This document shows, in pieces, positions 27,158 to 39,008 of a stretch of DNA of 64,000 nt (position 1 is its first letter; each line of letters opens with the position of its first letter). Origin of the DNA: Davidsoniella eucalypti. Taxonomy: Eukaryota > Ascomycota > Sordariomycetes > Microascales > Ceratocystidaceae. The stretch covers positions 124,001 through 188,000 of the forward strand of contig RMBW01000051.1 of the NCBI GenBank assembly GCA_004009845.1, read 5' to 3'. The notes beneath the pieces were generated by a model. That model had not been told where the DNA came from. It saw nothing but the letters and a program-made list of their open reading frames with translations, and made no database searches. A program made the position numbers and the translations under genes.

Positions 27158-27877
27158 TTATTCATCACTGGAATCACCGCCCTCAACGGCATCGGCAGTG
27201 GCACCAACAACAGCAAAACTGTGCGTCTGTGGGTTTGACCAGGCCTTCTTCGACACCGTATCCGCCAACTGCGAGAGCGTCACTGGCGCAACATCTATGT
27301 ACAAGTTTCTGTAGTCAGTGTGGTTGCTACATGTCCCTCGAGTTAGTTGTTTGTTATACATTAGAAGAGTAGAATACACAACATACCGGTCCTCGTAAGA
27401 AGATGAGATGACCTTGAGTGCCAGGTCCGACGGGGACGAAAACTTGGATATCGCTGACTGTACAACACGGCCATTTTTGTCGTCGAGGCAGGTGGAGTAT
27501 CTGGTCACGTAGGTGTTGTTCACACCTTGCTCGGCTGACTTTCCATCCCAGTTCCATGAATGCGAGCAGTTGGTGGAAGCCCCGGCGCCGGATGAAGCCG
27601 CATTGGGATCATACACAGAGTCTGTAACGCAGAAATCAGACACAGTATTAGCATAGTTTCTGTGCGCTCTGTTGTTTTCTTACTTACATTCCAGCACACA
27701 GTCAAGGAGTGTGGCATTGGTCGTATTGGCGCACTGAAGCACCATATTGGATACTTGGAGGTCTTCGAACAAGATAGCAGAAATCTCAGTCGCCGGAAAG
27801 GGCACAGCATAGCCTGTAGAGACTAGAGAAGACACCAAGGCAAACCGGGAAACGACGGAGCTTAGAGAGAAATACAT
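27158..27877 (-). CDS. Small secreted protein, four cysteines, unknown function
   Basis: Three exons (27877-27688, 27621-27387, 27326-27158) give 197 residues. Intron 1 (27622-27687, 66 bp) has donor GTAAGT, branch GCTAATAC and acceptor CAG. Intron 2 (27327-27386, 60 bp) has donor GTATGT, branch CTAAC and acceptor TAG. Residues 1-24 form a hydrophobic signal peptide with a likely cut after GYA, and no later membrane segment is visible. The mature part has four cysteines, enough for two disulfides, several N-glycosylation sequons (NTT, NAT, NCS, NTY, NHT) and an acidic Ser/Glu/Asp tail. I recognise no catalytic motif or family. Size and features fit a fungal small secreted protein, which may be a cell-wall protein, an effector-like protein or an adhesin fragment. 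Secretion is a firm inference; the function is open. Intron 2 is a multiple of three and stop-free (see findings). Confidence 0.75.
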
Positions 27878-30800
27878 GATGGGCGGCGGTGATGGGGGAG
27901 ACGAGCTGTCAAAAAAGATTAATCAAGCGAAAGGAGATGGTGTAAGATGGAAAGAATAGAAGCTTGGGAACGAGCCGATGGGTGGAAGAGACTGGTATAA
28001 TATAAAGTAAGTTGCTAGACCCAGGAAACCAAGAAAGATAAGACGATCGAGATCAGCCGGTAATAGAGTGGTATCGTGCTGTCAATACTTGGAAGATCAG
28101 AAGACGACCAAGACAAAGTAGAAGATGATCAGCGGCAAGTTGCAGATGAATGGAATGCCAGATGCCCGTCTTCAGCACTTCTAACTGGGGGACGTTCTAG
28201 GATCTTTATAGAAACAAGCGGCGGCACTTTCGATTTTTTTTTGAGGCTATCAAACTAAGCATAACGTATCGCGGCTCTTTTGATCAGTTTGGGATAAAGT
28301 TATTTCAATGTTAGCTGACATCGAATTAACCGTGTTTGGGGGATCACCACACAACTAACCATTTAACAGCTGAGGAACGGCCCTGTCGATCAACATACTC
28401 CTTCTGGTGCTTCCTGCTTCTTTGTCTTGGATGTCTCTATTCGTATAGGTATGCAGCCATGTAAATCGTACGTACATCGGATTGTGTATCTTTCACATGT
28501 TCACCGCTTTTAACCTGTATCTCGTACTGTATCTAGACGATGGAGATTCTGTATATCGTGTATATAGTGCTCATGGCGCGGGCCGCATATTGGATGCGAA
28601 CTATATAAGCCTACTTTATTCACACTATTAGATAATGTTGTAGGACTAGGTTATTTTAGTAGCCTTTGTCATGAAGCATGACGCTATATGTATATATCAA
28701 GCGGCTGCCTCTACTAGTAGGCAATATACATGCTTGTAAAGCGTCTATAGCCTTGCTCTATAAGAAATTGATCGACATATTAGCCGCCCCTCTGAAACTC
28801 CAAATCACATTCATGATGGCTATGTCCCGTAGGCGCCCAATGAACGCGCTGCTTGTCAGTACTGATGTATCTGGACCAACCGTTTATAACTATTGAATCT
28901 AAAGAATCACATTGTCTACAGACGTTCTTGGTTGTTAATTGGGATGACAGCTGTAATTTCCCGGTATGAAAGTTTAGGAACCATGAGTAAAATGACATGC
29001 CCATCAAACGTTTATCAAGACGGCATTGCTATTCTCGAGGCCGGTTCAGAAAATCGCTATACAGAATCCCAGGTGTTGATTGGTACGGCTTTGCCGCTAG
29101 TTAATGTCTATCACAGCTGATATATGTACAAAGTCAATGATATAGTAGTGGATATCACTAAATGGGAATGCTGTAAGATGCGAGTTGTACCTCCATCCAG
29201 ACCATCATTCGAAGACATGAACAAAACGAAAACACCACTTAGTCTTCAGGCGGCCCTAGATATGGAAAAAATTGCGTGCTGGAAACATGATCGCCTCAAG
29301 TGATGTATATAGATCCTGTTTCTTAACTGTCTCTATTCCTTTCTGTAAGGCATATCATCTTTGTCTTGTATTCCTCGCTCTCTGAATCGGTTCTATCTGG
29401 AAACCTCAAAAGTACCCCGCCTACAGTCAATACCCGAGACATACAGTGCCAGACAGAGTCGGAAAGCTGTCGCATGAAGGGGCATTGCTTGTACAGATGT
29501 AGTTGTATTTATCTAGGAGAGTCGGGTGTAACACAAAGCCCCATCCGAGGATGAAGGTGGGCTGATGGGCATTTCAAGATTATTTCTAGAATTTCCTGGT
29601 CGAGTCGCCAGTACTGGATATTAATCAGTCTCCATAGCGGTGAATCTATTGCCATATCTGCATTGGTATCTTGTACGTTTTATGACACTAAGGTATAACT
29701 CTACTATGTCAAAACGAATAACAAAAAGCGTTACCACATGATATCTCTCAATTCCAAGTGCCATTGTCGCTTGAAAGACTTTAACGTTACCAGTTAGTAT
29801 ATCACTGCCCAAATGAGCATCGATACATAACCGTCATTGTTATGTGCTATGTACATAGCGTTGTTTCATTAACGATACCACGGCGCATTCACCTATGATG
29901 ATATATCAGGGCTTCACTGGAGCTTATAATAGTTGCTAGGAATAGCTGTCCTCGCATCATATTATAGATAGAACTTTCCCTCACTAGTATCTGTGTGAGT
30001 TCGGCAACCAAGTAGGCTTTACAATCGTCGTCTAATAGAATGTGCAGTAAATAGAACTTCGTGTGTCATACTTGATATATGTAACATGACATCCCACTAC
30101 TGTACAACCATAAAGCAACATCGATGAATCGAGATGTTACTAGTTGACAATGTCTTCCATCTTGTATCCTTTTTGTGTAACTATACAATATGCTTCCTTT
30201 AGTATTGCCCTACAATCTCTCCCCATGGTCCTGGAATACAACTCAGCACCCCTTTCGTTTTCTGGTACCAACTGCCAAAGACCAGCCCTTGGTCCTAGAT
30301 ATGTAATCATGTCCAACGCATGTCAATATATTCAACGCCACAATCTATTCTGGAAGATTGTGATATTACGAAGGCGTATTGATAGCGCCAGCAGTAGATA
30401 AAAGAGTAGCAAGATGTTATTTGATGGCTGTGCCGCTTCCACAAGATAGAACAAAATGTATGGCGTCTGACTCCCGTGTGATATGTGATAATACATGCTC
30501 ATACTACAGCTTTTATTGATGCAAGCAGATAAGAACTAACCTATTTATGGCGAGCTCTATCACCTGTGATGAGAAGTTACAACAGATAGTAAACCCGTTC
30601 TTTGGCATTACAAGGACACACGATGGCACGGGAAAAGGAAGCAAAGTCCCAATTCACGAAATGTAAAACAATGAAAAGTTTCCGAGATAGACCAAGGAGG
30701 AAATCAAGGGTTTAGCGATAAGAACAAGAAGAAACTAAAAGGCCAAAAAAGCGAGATGAGTGGATTTAAGGGTTAGAAAAGGGATAAACTGTTTAAAGGA

Positions 30801-33463
30801 AACACCACACAGTTGTACAGTCAAAACAATGTTTCTATATTTAGGCACACAACACGATGTATACTCGGGAGGACGAGCCCCACGTAGTTCCCTAAAAAGG
30901 CAGTTGAGTTTAGATGAAGGGGAAGAGCATGAGAAAAAGAAGGTGGAATGCAAGAATAGGGAGAGCTTTTGAGAACAGATGGAAGATTCGGTTATATAGT
31001 GACATATAACTAGATTGTATTTTTATTATTATATATATAGATGTTCAATTTGGCGGGCAATGTTTTAGTCCCGTAATGTTTCTGTTCTGTTATTTATTGA
31101 TTCGAAGCGAGCATAATAATGAACTCTGATTCAAGCAAGCGTCAAAAACAGAAACGGCGGCAGACTACAAAGATGTGTTCGTCAACATAAAGATCGCAAT
31201 ATTCAACGGGGGAGGGGGAAGGAAAGAGGGGAATAAAGAAAGTGGGATTGGAAAAATAAGAGGTTCTTGATCTTGGGTTAGAAGCCAAGGCCCTAGTCTG
31301 TAGCAGATTTGGGCGTCGTCATTTAGGGAACTAAAGGTTACGGGGGTAGGGCATAGATAGATGTAGCTAAAGTTAATAGAAAACAAGGAAGAATTGAAGA
31401 ACTCCCTAGAAGAAGGGCTGGATAGAAGTTATCTTTTGGAAGCCTCTGATTTATTATATGCTATACGAGGAAGCCTGCAACTACGAGAGTAAAGACAACT
31501 ATATATTGCTGTGCTATTTATATGTATGCCAGTTTTATGTGACGGGAAGTTAGGACAAGAGAGTGATGAAAGGAATGAGAGCCAAGGAAGAATGATGATG
31601 GCAACAAGGAAAGGTCGAGGATGAGGGAAGACGAACACGATCTCTACCGTGGGGTCGATTGGATGAGATGCATACGAATGTAATCCAGCGGCGCAGACAA
31701 AGAGAAGAATCGGTGAAGATGGATGGGAAGGAGGGGGCAGAAGAAAGAGCGGGAGCCTTCCTTGTTCTTTTCTTGTCTATTATCTCTTGATAGACCATTA
31801 TTCGTTCATTATTTAACTGACAATCGAGTTCATTATTATCGTTGAAGTTATGCTAGCTAGGCTCTATTGGGGAAGAATTGATGTGTCTATATTTTTTTGT
31901 CTTTTGATATTGCACGTATTATATAAAAATGGGCTGGGCTGCAGCTAAACGGGGAAAAAAGTAGGTTAAAGAGAGGAAAAGAAGATTGTCTAGCACAGCC
32001 TCAACGGAGAAAGAGATGAAGCCGAGTCCTAAGATATTACGAGCAGATTTCGTTGAAGGGCTTTCGTATTCTTGGTTTACTTGAATTTGCATTGTTTAGG
32101 AACGCAATCAACGGATTTGGTTGTGGTTCGTTAGTTTGATAAGTCTATGTGTTAGTTAGATATGTAGCAAGTATTTAGTAGTATGACTGCTGTGATATTG
32201 AAACGAGAGGGCGAGGCCAGTATTCAGAGACAAGAAACGAAATAAGAACTACAAGAATAGAGAGAGTCTATCGGACTGCCGGGACGCTCGGCACGGCCAC
32301 TTTTTCTTCTATTTATTTGGTTCTTTTCTTGGGGCGCCCACGAGAAGAAGGTAGAGAAAGACAAGGCAATATCGAGGATATAAAATATAATTGTAGTACT
32401 GTAGCAAAGTAGACAAAACGCCCGTACAGAGTGTGCGGCGTCAGCCAAAGATTCCTTCTCTTTTTCTAGTTGTCTTCTTTTTTTTCCAACGGGTTCTTTT
32501 GTATGACAAGAATGAAATATCGAATTAGATGACATAAGTGAGCCTACTTTTTTCTCGTTTCCGTGATGTTTCAAGGGCCTTTTAGAAGGCTCGACAGGGC
32601 GATTTAGTGATGGAGGGGGTACGAAATAGCGGGCAATCGGTTCTTAACCTTATATTCCGGCTAATTGTTTAGTTTATTCTGACGCGGCCCGCCACCAACG
32701 ATGGTACAGTTGTGCTGAATCAATTCATAGAATTCACTATTATACGCACCAGGCTTAGTTAGCTGATGAACTAGACTATTTGACCTGAAGCTTTTAGTTG
32801 ACTTGAAAAGAAGATTTGCTGACGGAACAAGCGATAACAAGAGCCCTGCAAAATTCCAGCGATCGTCATCGTCTGCCTCGGCCACTATTTCCATCAGCAA
32901 CGTCATTATCGTCGATATCTGCTTCTGCCTGCTGTTGCGTCTTGTTATTCTTCCATCTGACGGTCTCAGAAGCTAGCGGCGCTTTTGCGGGCAGAAACAA
33001 CTGCTGCCAATACAATTTTGAGTCTCCCAGTTGGTCGTTTTCTATCTATCCGCCTACTAAATATCCATCTCGTTTACTCAACCGCCAACTTTCCCGCTTG
33101 TCGTCTATTTCCATCTTTCTCTTCTCTCTTGCATCTGCGTACATTCTTTGCTCTCTTGTCACGCAAATTCTTTGTTCCATCGTTGCTCGCCAAAGCACGG
33201 CCAGCTGCAGCCCTTTGTTTTTTTGTTTTTTTGCCCGTTACCAGAATCTTAGGCCAAACAGGGCCTGTCTTGAAAATACTAGTGAGCCAAAAGCAAGAAA
33301 TAAAGCTATAGTCTTCTCTGGATAGGGCACACAAGAAAAAAAGAAAAAAAGAACTGAGAGTCAGCTGAAAGAACCCGTGCCATAAGAGATTAGGTTCTGG
33401 GGAGCAAGAAAAGAACAGAAGAAACAGAAGAAACAAAAAAAGAGCCCGTCTCTTCGCGCCGCC
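27878..33463. other. Gene-free region, 5.6 kb, between divergent genes
   Basis: No frame here resembles a protein. The longest, a 169-codon plus-strand frame at 32816-33325, begins at TTG, is low in complexity and lies in the pyrimidine-rich leader just upstream of the glutamine-rich gene, so it is treated as a shadow of a CT-rich promoter or 5' leader. The region presumably contains the promoter of the minus-strand secreted-protein gene at its left end and a long regulatory or untranslated leader for the plus-strand gene at its right end. The middle (28.3-31 kb) is AT-rich and featureless. Confidence 0.55.
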
Positions 33464-35202
33464 ATGGGCAAAGGCTTCCGCTTCACGCTGCGTCATGGCA
33501 ACAAATCCCAAAACACCTTAGACACCAGCTCCCAGGCCGAGTCGGCTTCTGATGCGGCGGTAGCCTCGTCGTCTTCGGCGTCGATTCCCGGGCCGCCTTC
33601 AGCCTCGGCGTCAGCCTCGTCGATGCCGTCGTCGTCGCCAAATATGCAGCAGTTCCACGACGATATCGGTGCCGTGCCGCTACCAACGCCCGGGAAACAG
33701 AGCCTAAACCAAGCCCTGAACCAGGGCCTAAACCCGCCTCTAGGCTACAGTGGCCAGGCCCACCCAGCGCATCCAGGCCATATGCTGTCAGGCCCACCAG
33801 GCCCTGCCGACCGCAGTGGACTAGGCGCTGGAATAGGCTCTGGGGCACTGAACAGTGCTGTAGCTACCCCTCATCTCCAGCCAGCCTTGTCCGAGGAGCA
33901 GCAGCATCCAGGGTCTCTTTTAGTGCAGCACCCGCAACAATTAGCGCCTTCGCCTTCATCAGCTTCAGCAGCTTCTTCGCAGCAATATCTGGAACAATAC
34001 CAACAGCAGCACCAGCAGCAACAGCAGCAGCAACAAGGAGAATATCACCAACAATACCAACAACAGCAACAGCAACAGCAGCAGCAACAGCAGCTCCCTG
34101 CTGCCCCGCAAACCCCCCGGAGTTACAGTGGCCCATACACGGCCCAACAGCACCAGCACCAGCAACATCAAGAGTTTCAGCTGCAGCAACAGCGCAACAA
34201 CGGCTTTGATGAAAAGCCTCTGCGCTATTCTTTGTCTGAGGCACTAAAAGACGAGCTCTTTTACGAACAACAGCACCAAGACTATCAGCAACACCAAGAG
34301 TACCAACAGCAGCAGCAGGCCCAATATCACGACACCCCCCATCTCGCTGCTCCACCGTCGCCCAATCCGAAGCTTGCCCAGCAATCGCCCGAGCAACAAC
34401 CCGCTCAGGAGAAACGCTCGTCCGCCCGCAAGTTCAACTTCCGCAATCTTATCAAGTCGTCTTCGGGCAGTCAGCGCCATCACGAAAACCCTGTTGCCGT
34501 TCAGCAGCAGCAGCCTCAACAACCTCAGCATAGTCCTAGAAACAGCTCTTCCTCCGGCCCCCCACCAGCGCCTTCATCTTCCTCGGCTGCTGCTCTTTCA
34601 TTGCTGACCGGCGCCTCTTCTGCCGTCTCGCCCAGCGCCCAAAGCCCCTCGGCTTCTTCGTACAACAACATCGGCGGCTTGGCCAGACGCCCTTCCAAGC
34701 GAATTTCTGCCTCTGCTTCCACGTCGCCTAGTCTCCGAACCACACAGCGCTTGTCGTTAGCCAACAGTAGTGAACTACAGCAGAAACAACAACAGCAACT
34801 CTCTACTCTTGATCAGTGGTCTCAGTCTCAGGCCCATCCGCCAAATCCGCTCTTTATCCAGCAGCAGCAGCAACTACAATCCTCTCCGAACCACCCCGGC
34901 GTCGGCGACTTTGATACCCAGCAACAGCAAGGCCAATACAGAAGGAACTCTGCTTCTAGCCAGCAACAGCAGCAACAACAATATATGCTACAGCAGCAGC
35001 AGCAGCAGCAACAACAACAGCAACAGCAGCACAACCAACATCGTCCTTCTTTGTCTGGTCAGCCTATCTCGTCGTCTTCTACCATCAACAATAACAACAC
35101 TGCTACCCATCATCCAGACTCTCTTCTATATTCTGACGACCCTCAGCAAAAGCCCAAGGCCAACACCAACGGCAGCTTCGTCCCCTATCAACAGTTACCG
35201 TC

Positions 35203-35238
<36 letters not shown>

Positions 35239-36988
35239 TCCGCAACAATTGCTGCCGCAGAAAGCGCCCCCAAACCAGACTACTATCCCGTACTCTGCTT
35301 CTGGACAACAACACCTACAACACCCCTCTACCGCATCTTTGCACGAGAGTCTCAACGATACGGTTTCGCAGTTTTCCCGAGACTCGCCCGTAGACTCACT
35401 ACCCTCGCTCAATCTGACCACGCCAACTCCTACCGCCTACCGCCCCCAACTCTCTCTCGATTTTCCCCCAGATCAACGCCAGCAGCAGCAACAGCAAAAG
35501 CAGCAACAAGCTCCCCAGTCTCTGGCTTCGTCCCAACCGCCACGCCACTCTACCGAGATCGATAACATAAACCGCAGTATCGACTCGTTGCAGTCCCAGA
35601 ACCAGGGCCAGAATCAGAATCAACCTGACTCTTCACCCTCGGCTGCTCCCAACCCACAGACTCTTCCATATCGCCCCGGTGTACCGTCGCCCGGCCAAGC
35701 CCAGCCACAGTCCCAGCCCTTCCAACCCTCTCAGCAACCCGGGCAGCCATCTGTCCCTGATACTAGCCAGTCCCGCGACGACCCTCCCACCTACCAATCC
35801 AACGAGCACACTCCAGCGTACGAAGGCGCCATCCTCGAATCAGACCGAGCTAGCCCCCAGTCCTTCGCCATGGAGTCCGAAGACAAGCTCAAGGAAATCA
35901 GTAAGTCACCTCTCTTAGTGTGCGCACCCCTCGTTAGATGTACAAGTAACTAAATACTTCTTCCCGTCTTCTACAGCCGGCAAATACAAGAATGTCAAGC
36001 AGCTGTATTTCAAAGGCAAAAAGGATATCGTAGCTCTTACAGGCCAGGTCGAACACCTGCAGAATGCCCTCGCCAATCAGCGCATGTCCAAGTCCCGTAC
36101 CGCTCTCGACGACAGTGAATACGTTACACGCTTCACTCGCTTACAGGGCGCCATCACGAACCTGGCTTTCCTTATCCGTAAGGACTGGCGCCAGCTTCCC
36201 GCCTGGATTCAGCCCTTTGTCAGTGCCGATGGCTTGAAGACCGGCAAGCAGGAAATGACTGCTGTTGGCCGCGCCATCATCACCGAGTGGCTATACACCA
36301 ACCTGTTCCAGAAGTGCTTCCATCCTGGCCTGGACATGACCCTTAGCGAGAGCCTCAAGAATATTGATTTGAACTTACGCAAGCCAGACTATACCTTCAC
36401 CAGCCAGGAGGAATGGGAGGCCCTCACCTCCAAGATTGTCAGCTGGCGCATGGCTACTTTGGAGGGCCTCCGTGGTATACTTCAAACGCCTAAAGCTGAA
36501 GAGAATCGCCTCAATTTCATTGACCAGAAGCGCGGCGAGCTCGTGTCTCTGCTACACAGCTATCTAGTGCAGCCACCGCCCGATGTCGGCGGCAGTGTAC
36601 AGACGATTGTTGAGCTTGCCGTGGGAATTTCCCTAAACCTACCCATGGAGAGTCGTGATGTTGCCGTCATCTTCCCACAGCCTTATGACATAGTAAATCC
36701 TCAGACTTATGAAGTCGAGAAGACTCCACTACCGCCGTTGAAGCTCGAGGTTGATGTACCGCCTTCCGATGAAGATGCAGGTAGTAAGGGAGACAAGGAC
36801 AAGAAAAAGGGTAAGTCTTTTGTTACTCGTCATGATGGTTTTGTTACATCTATACATTTTACTAACAACATATTTCCCGTCTTACAGTTGCTGTTGATCC
36901 AGGTCTGGTCCGATTCGCCGGCTTTGTTGGTGTCGAAGTCCGTGGCCGTCAAGTCCTTATACATGCTCCCGTATGGACTATTGGGTGA
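33464..36988 (+). CDS. Glutamine-rich protein with C-terminal conserved-looking domain, function unknown
   Basis: Three exons (33464-35900, 35977-36810, 36888-36988) give 1123 residues. Introns of 76 and 77 bp have GTAAGT donors, CTAA(C) branches and CAG acceptors, and the frame continues across both. The ATG sits in the context CGCCGCCATGG. Residues 1 to about 812 are disordered: Ser/Pro/Ala-rich with many poly-Gln runs coded by mixed CAG and CAA, plus short basic islands. From about 813 the composition changes sharply to a compact, helix-rich stretch of roughly 270 residues, with many Trp, Leu and charged positions. A Lys/Asp-rich linker follows, crossed by intron 2, and then a short hydrophobic tail ending in WTIG. 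The C-terminal part resembles uncharacterised proteins of filamentous ascomycetes, as far as I recall; I cannot assign a function. A role as a scaffold or prion-like assembly protein is speculation. Confidence 0.85.
33960..35260 (+). repeat. Poly-glutamine CAG/CAA triplet-repeat tracts within the coding region
   Basis: There are several separate runs of CAG/CAA codons, notably near 34000-34040, 34050-34095, 34960-35035 and 35200-35245. CAG and CAA are mixed, which usually stabilises such tracts against expansion. The same tracts create the long Leu-, Cys- or Ala-rich frames seen on the opposite strand and in shifted frames, which are not genes. Confidence 0.9.
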
Positions 36989-37546
36989 ACAAAATCTTTT
37001 TGTTTCTATATTTTTTTCTTTTCATCTGTTTGATATCTTGATGCCATCTTTCTCATTATATTCCTTTTTGCTTCTTTCTTGCTAAAAAATCCCCTTTTTG
37101 CTTTCTGATGTTTTGTATTCTCTTTTATGTCAAATGCCATCGATTCTTTCTTCGTTTATGCTTCGCTTTTTTTTTTTGGTTTAATGTTCTATCTTTCATG
37201 TTTGGTTTCAGCTACTATGTCGTCTTGTTATATATGACGTGGTCGTTTCTATGGAACTTGATTAAATTTATTGAGCATATTATTTAGGGTTTATGTATTT
37301 ATCTAGGGGTTAGTAATTTTTTGTTTTTTTCTTGGTGTGTTCACCGCTTTCTATTGAAGCTAATTCTGCCACACCCCGCCATGAAGTTTGATGACGAAAC
37401 AAACTTCGATGAAAGAGCAGTCTTTAACTTACGTTGAGAGATTATATTAATTTGTTTTTCGGTTGCTTAATGAATAACAGCAACTTTTTAAAAGAAAAGA
37501 AAACTTCCTAGAGAACAAACAAAATATTACGATATCTATAAAAGAA
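36989..37546. other. Intergenic region, T-rich
   Basis: A T-rich 3' flank of the glutamine-rich gene grades into the promoter of EFM4. The two genes run in the same direction. No coding frame or structural RNA was recognised. Confidence 0.6.
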
Positions 37547-38557
37547 ATGCCAACTACAACGACGGAAGATGGTGGTTCAAAGCCAGCATATCTCGATCCA
37601 TCTAAGCTTGGAACACGTGAATAGTGAGTGATTCTATTGCGATACAAACTTGTATATGTAATGAAAGAATGCAAACTAACTGGTTCTCATGTCAAATTTG
37701 TTTCCTATAGCTGGGACTCGTTATACATTCGAGAAAAGTCGAATAATGAAGTCGACGCCGATGACCAAGGAACCGTTTGGTTCGATGATTCCAACGCAGA
37801 AGAGAAAGTTTTGAGATTCTTGAAATCACGGACTGGCGATGAACCTATACAATGTATTTCCAAAACCGAAGAAGACGAATCGGAAGAAGAAGAAGAAGAA
37901 GAAGAAGACGACACAGAGACGGAGAAGAACAGAGATTTGACATATAAATCAACTTCTTTTCTCGATCTTGGATGTGGAAATGGTTCGTTCCTGTTCAGTC
38001 TCCGTAAAGCCGGCTTCGCAGGCCCGTGTATCGGGATAGACTATTCCCAAGCATCCATCGACTTCGCCATCCAAATCTCCTCGTGCCAAAACCTCTCTAC
38101 CGACTTCCGAGTGAATTTCACAAAATGGGATCTCCTCAAAGGAGAATACGACTCTCTGTTTGCTTCCCTCCCATCATCTACTTCTTCTTGGACACTGTCG
38201 GATGGCTTCGACGTCATTCACGATAAGGGCACTTTCGATGCTGTTTCTTTGAATAGTGAAATAGATCCCGTGTCGGGGTTGAGGGTTTGCGAAACTTATG
38301 CGAGACGTGTTATTCGTCTTGTTAAAGTCGGCGGTATTCTTGTTATTACTAGCTGTAATTGGACGGAAAAGGAATTGATTTCTTGGTTCGTTGATATGGA
38401 ACCGGTGACTGTTCTAGCTGGTCCTTCTTCGGTAGTGAGAGGTGAGGGTGATACAAAGACTCGTTGGGTCGTTGATGGAAAAGTCAAATACACAGTCTTC
38501 AGCTTTGGTGGTGTTACTGGCCAGACAGTTAGTACCATGTGCTTCCGTAGAGTATAA
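37547..38557 (+). CDS. EFM4: eEF1A lysine N-methyltransferase, EFM4/METTL10 family
   Basis: Two exons (37547-37623 and 37711-38557) give 307 residues. The 87-bp intron has donor GTGAGT, branch CTAAC and acceptor TAG. It interrupts the family motif LGTREYWDSLY, which is restored exactly on splicing, and this fixes the upstream ATG. Motif I of a class I SAM methyltransferase, LDLGCGNG, lies at about residues 110-117, followed by the acidic binding segment GIDYS and the family motif VIHDKGTFDAVSLN. The yeast enzyme methylates eEF1A on a lysine (Lys316), and human EEF1AKMT2 is the counterpart; the activity here is inferred. An uninterrupted Glu/Asp-rich insert (about residues 79-97) precedes motif I. 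The protein is cytosolic, with no signal or membrane segment. It converges with the PP2A scaffold gene, with a gap of about 450 bp. Confidence 0.93.
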
Positions 38558-39008
38558 TACATTGATATAGATTTTCTTCTTTTAGAATCATTTAGAATGT
38601 TGGAAATGCTGTTCCTGATATATTAGTATGCTATATATATAAACTTACACTCAGTATATTCATTTTGCTGTATGTCCTTGTAGTTACTCCGTAGTCACAT
38701 GGCTTGATGTAAGAAAAGAAAACCATTAATACGTATTTTTGGGGGATATACTACTCTAGACAAAAGTAAGCAACTGTCTTATTCGTTCTTCAACGTTCCA
38801 AGGATATACGAAGATGGAAGGACAGATCGATAAGCCAATCGACTCCCCATTCCAGCAAATTAATAATAAATAATGATAAAGAGCAAGTGCAGTGAAAAAA
38901 AAAGAGATAGTATTTGTGTGTATGTGTGTGTGTGCAGACGATAAGAAGAATACAAGAGAGACACTAGAGTGGACTATTGACTCTTATCATGTGCCCCCAA
39001 GAGCGAGT
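38558..39008. other. Convergent 3' intergenic region
   Basis: The 451 bp between the stop codons of EFM4 and the PP2A scaffold gene are AT-rich with a short GT-repeat near 38916-38933. The two transcripts probably end within it. Confidence 0.6.

Noticed and set aside
32816..33325. 169-codon frame directly upstream of the glutamine-rich gene, possibly an upstream ORF
   Set aside because: It begins at TTG rather than ATG and reads a pyrimidine-rich leader as Ser/Phe/Leu strings.
33864..35750. Several long Leu-, Cys-, Ala- or Asn/Ser-rich frames on both strands
   Set aside because: They are shifted or antisense readings of the CAG/CAA repeats in the glutamine-rich gene.
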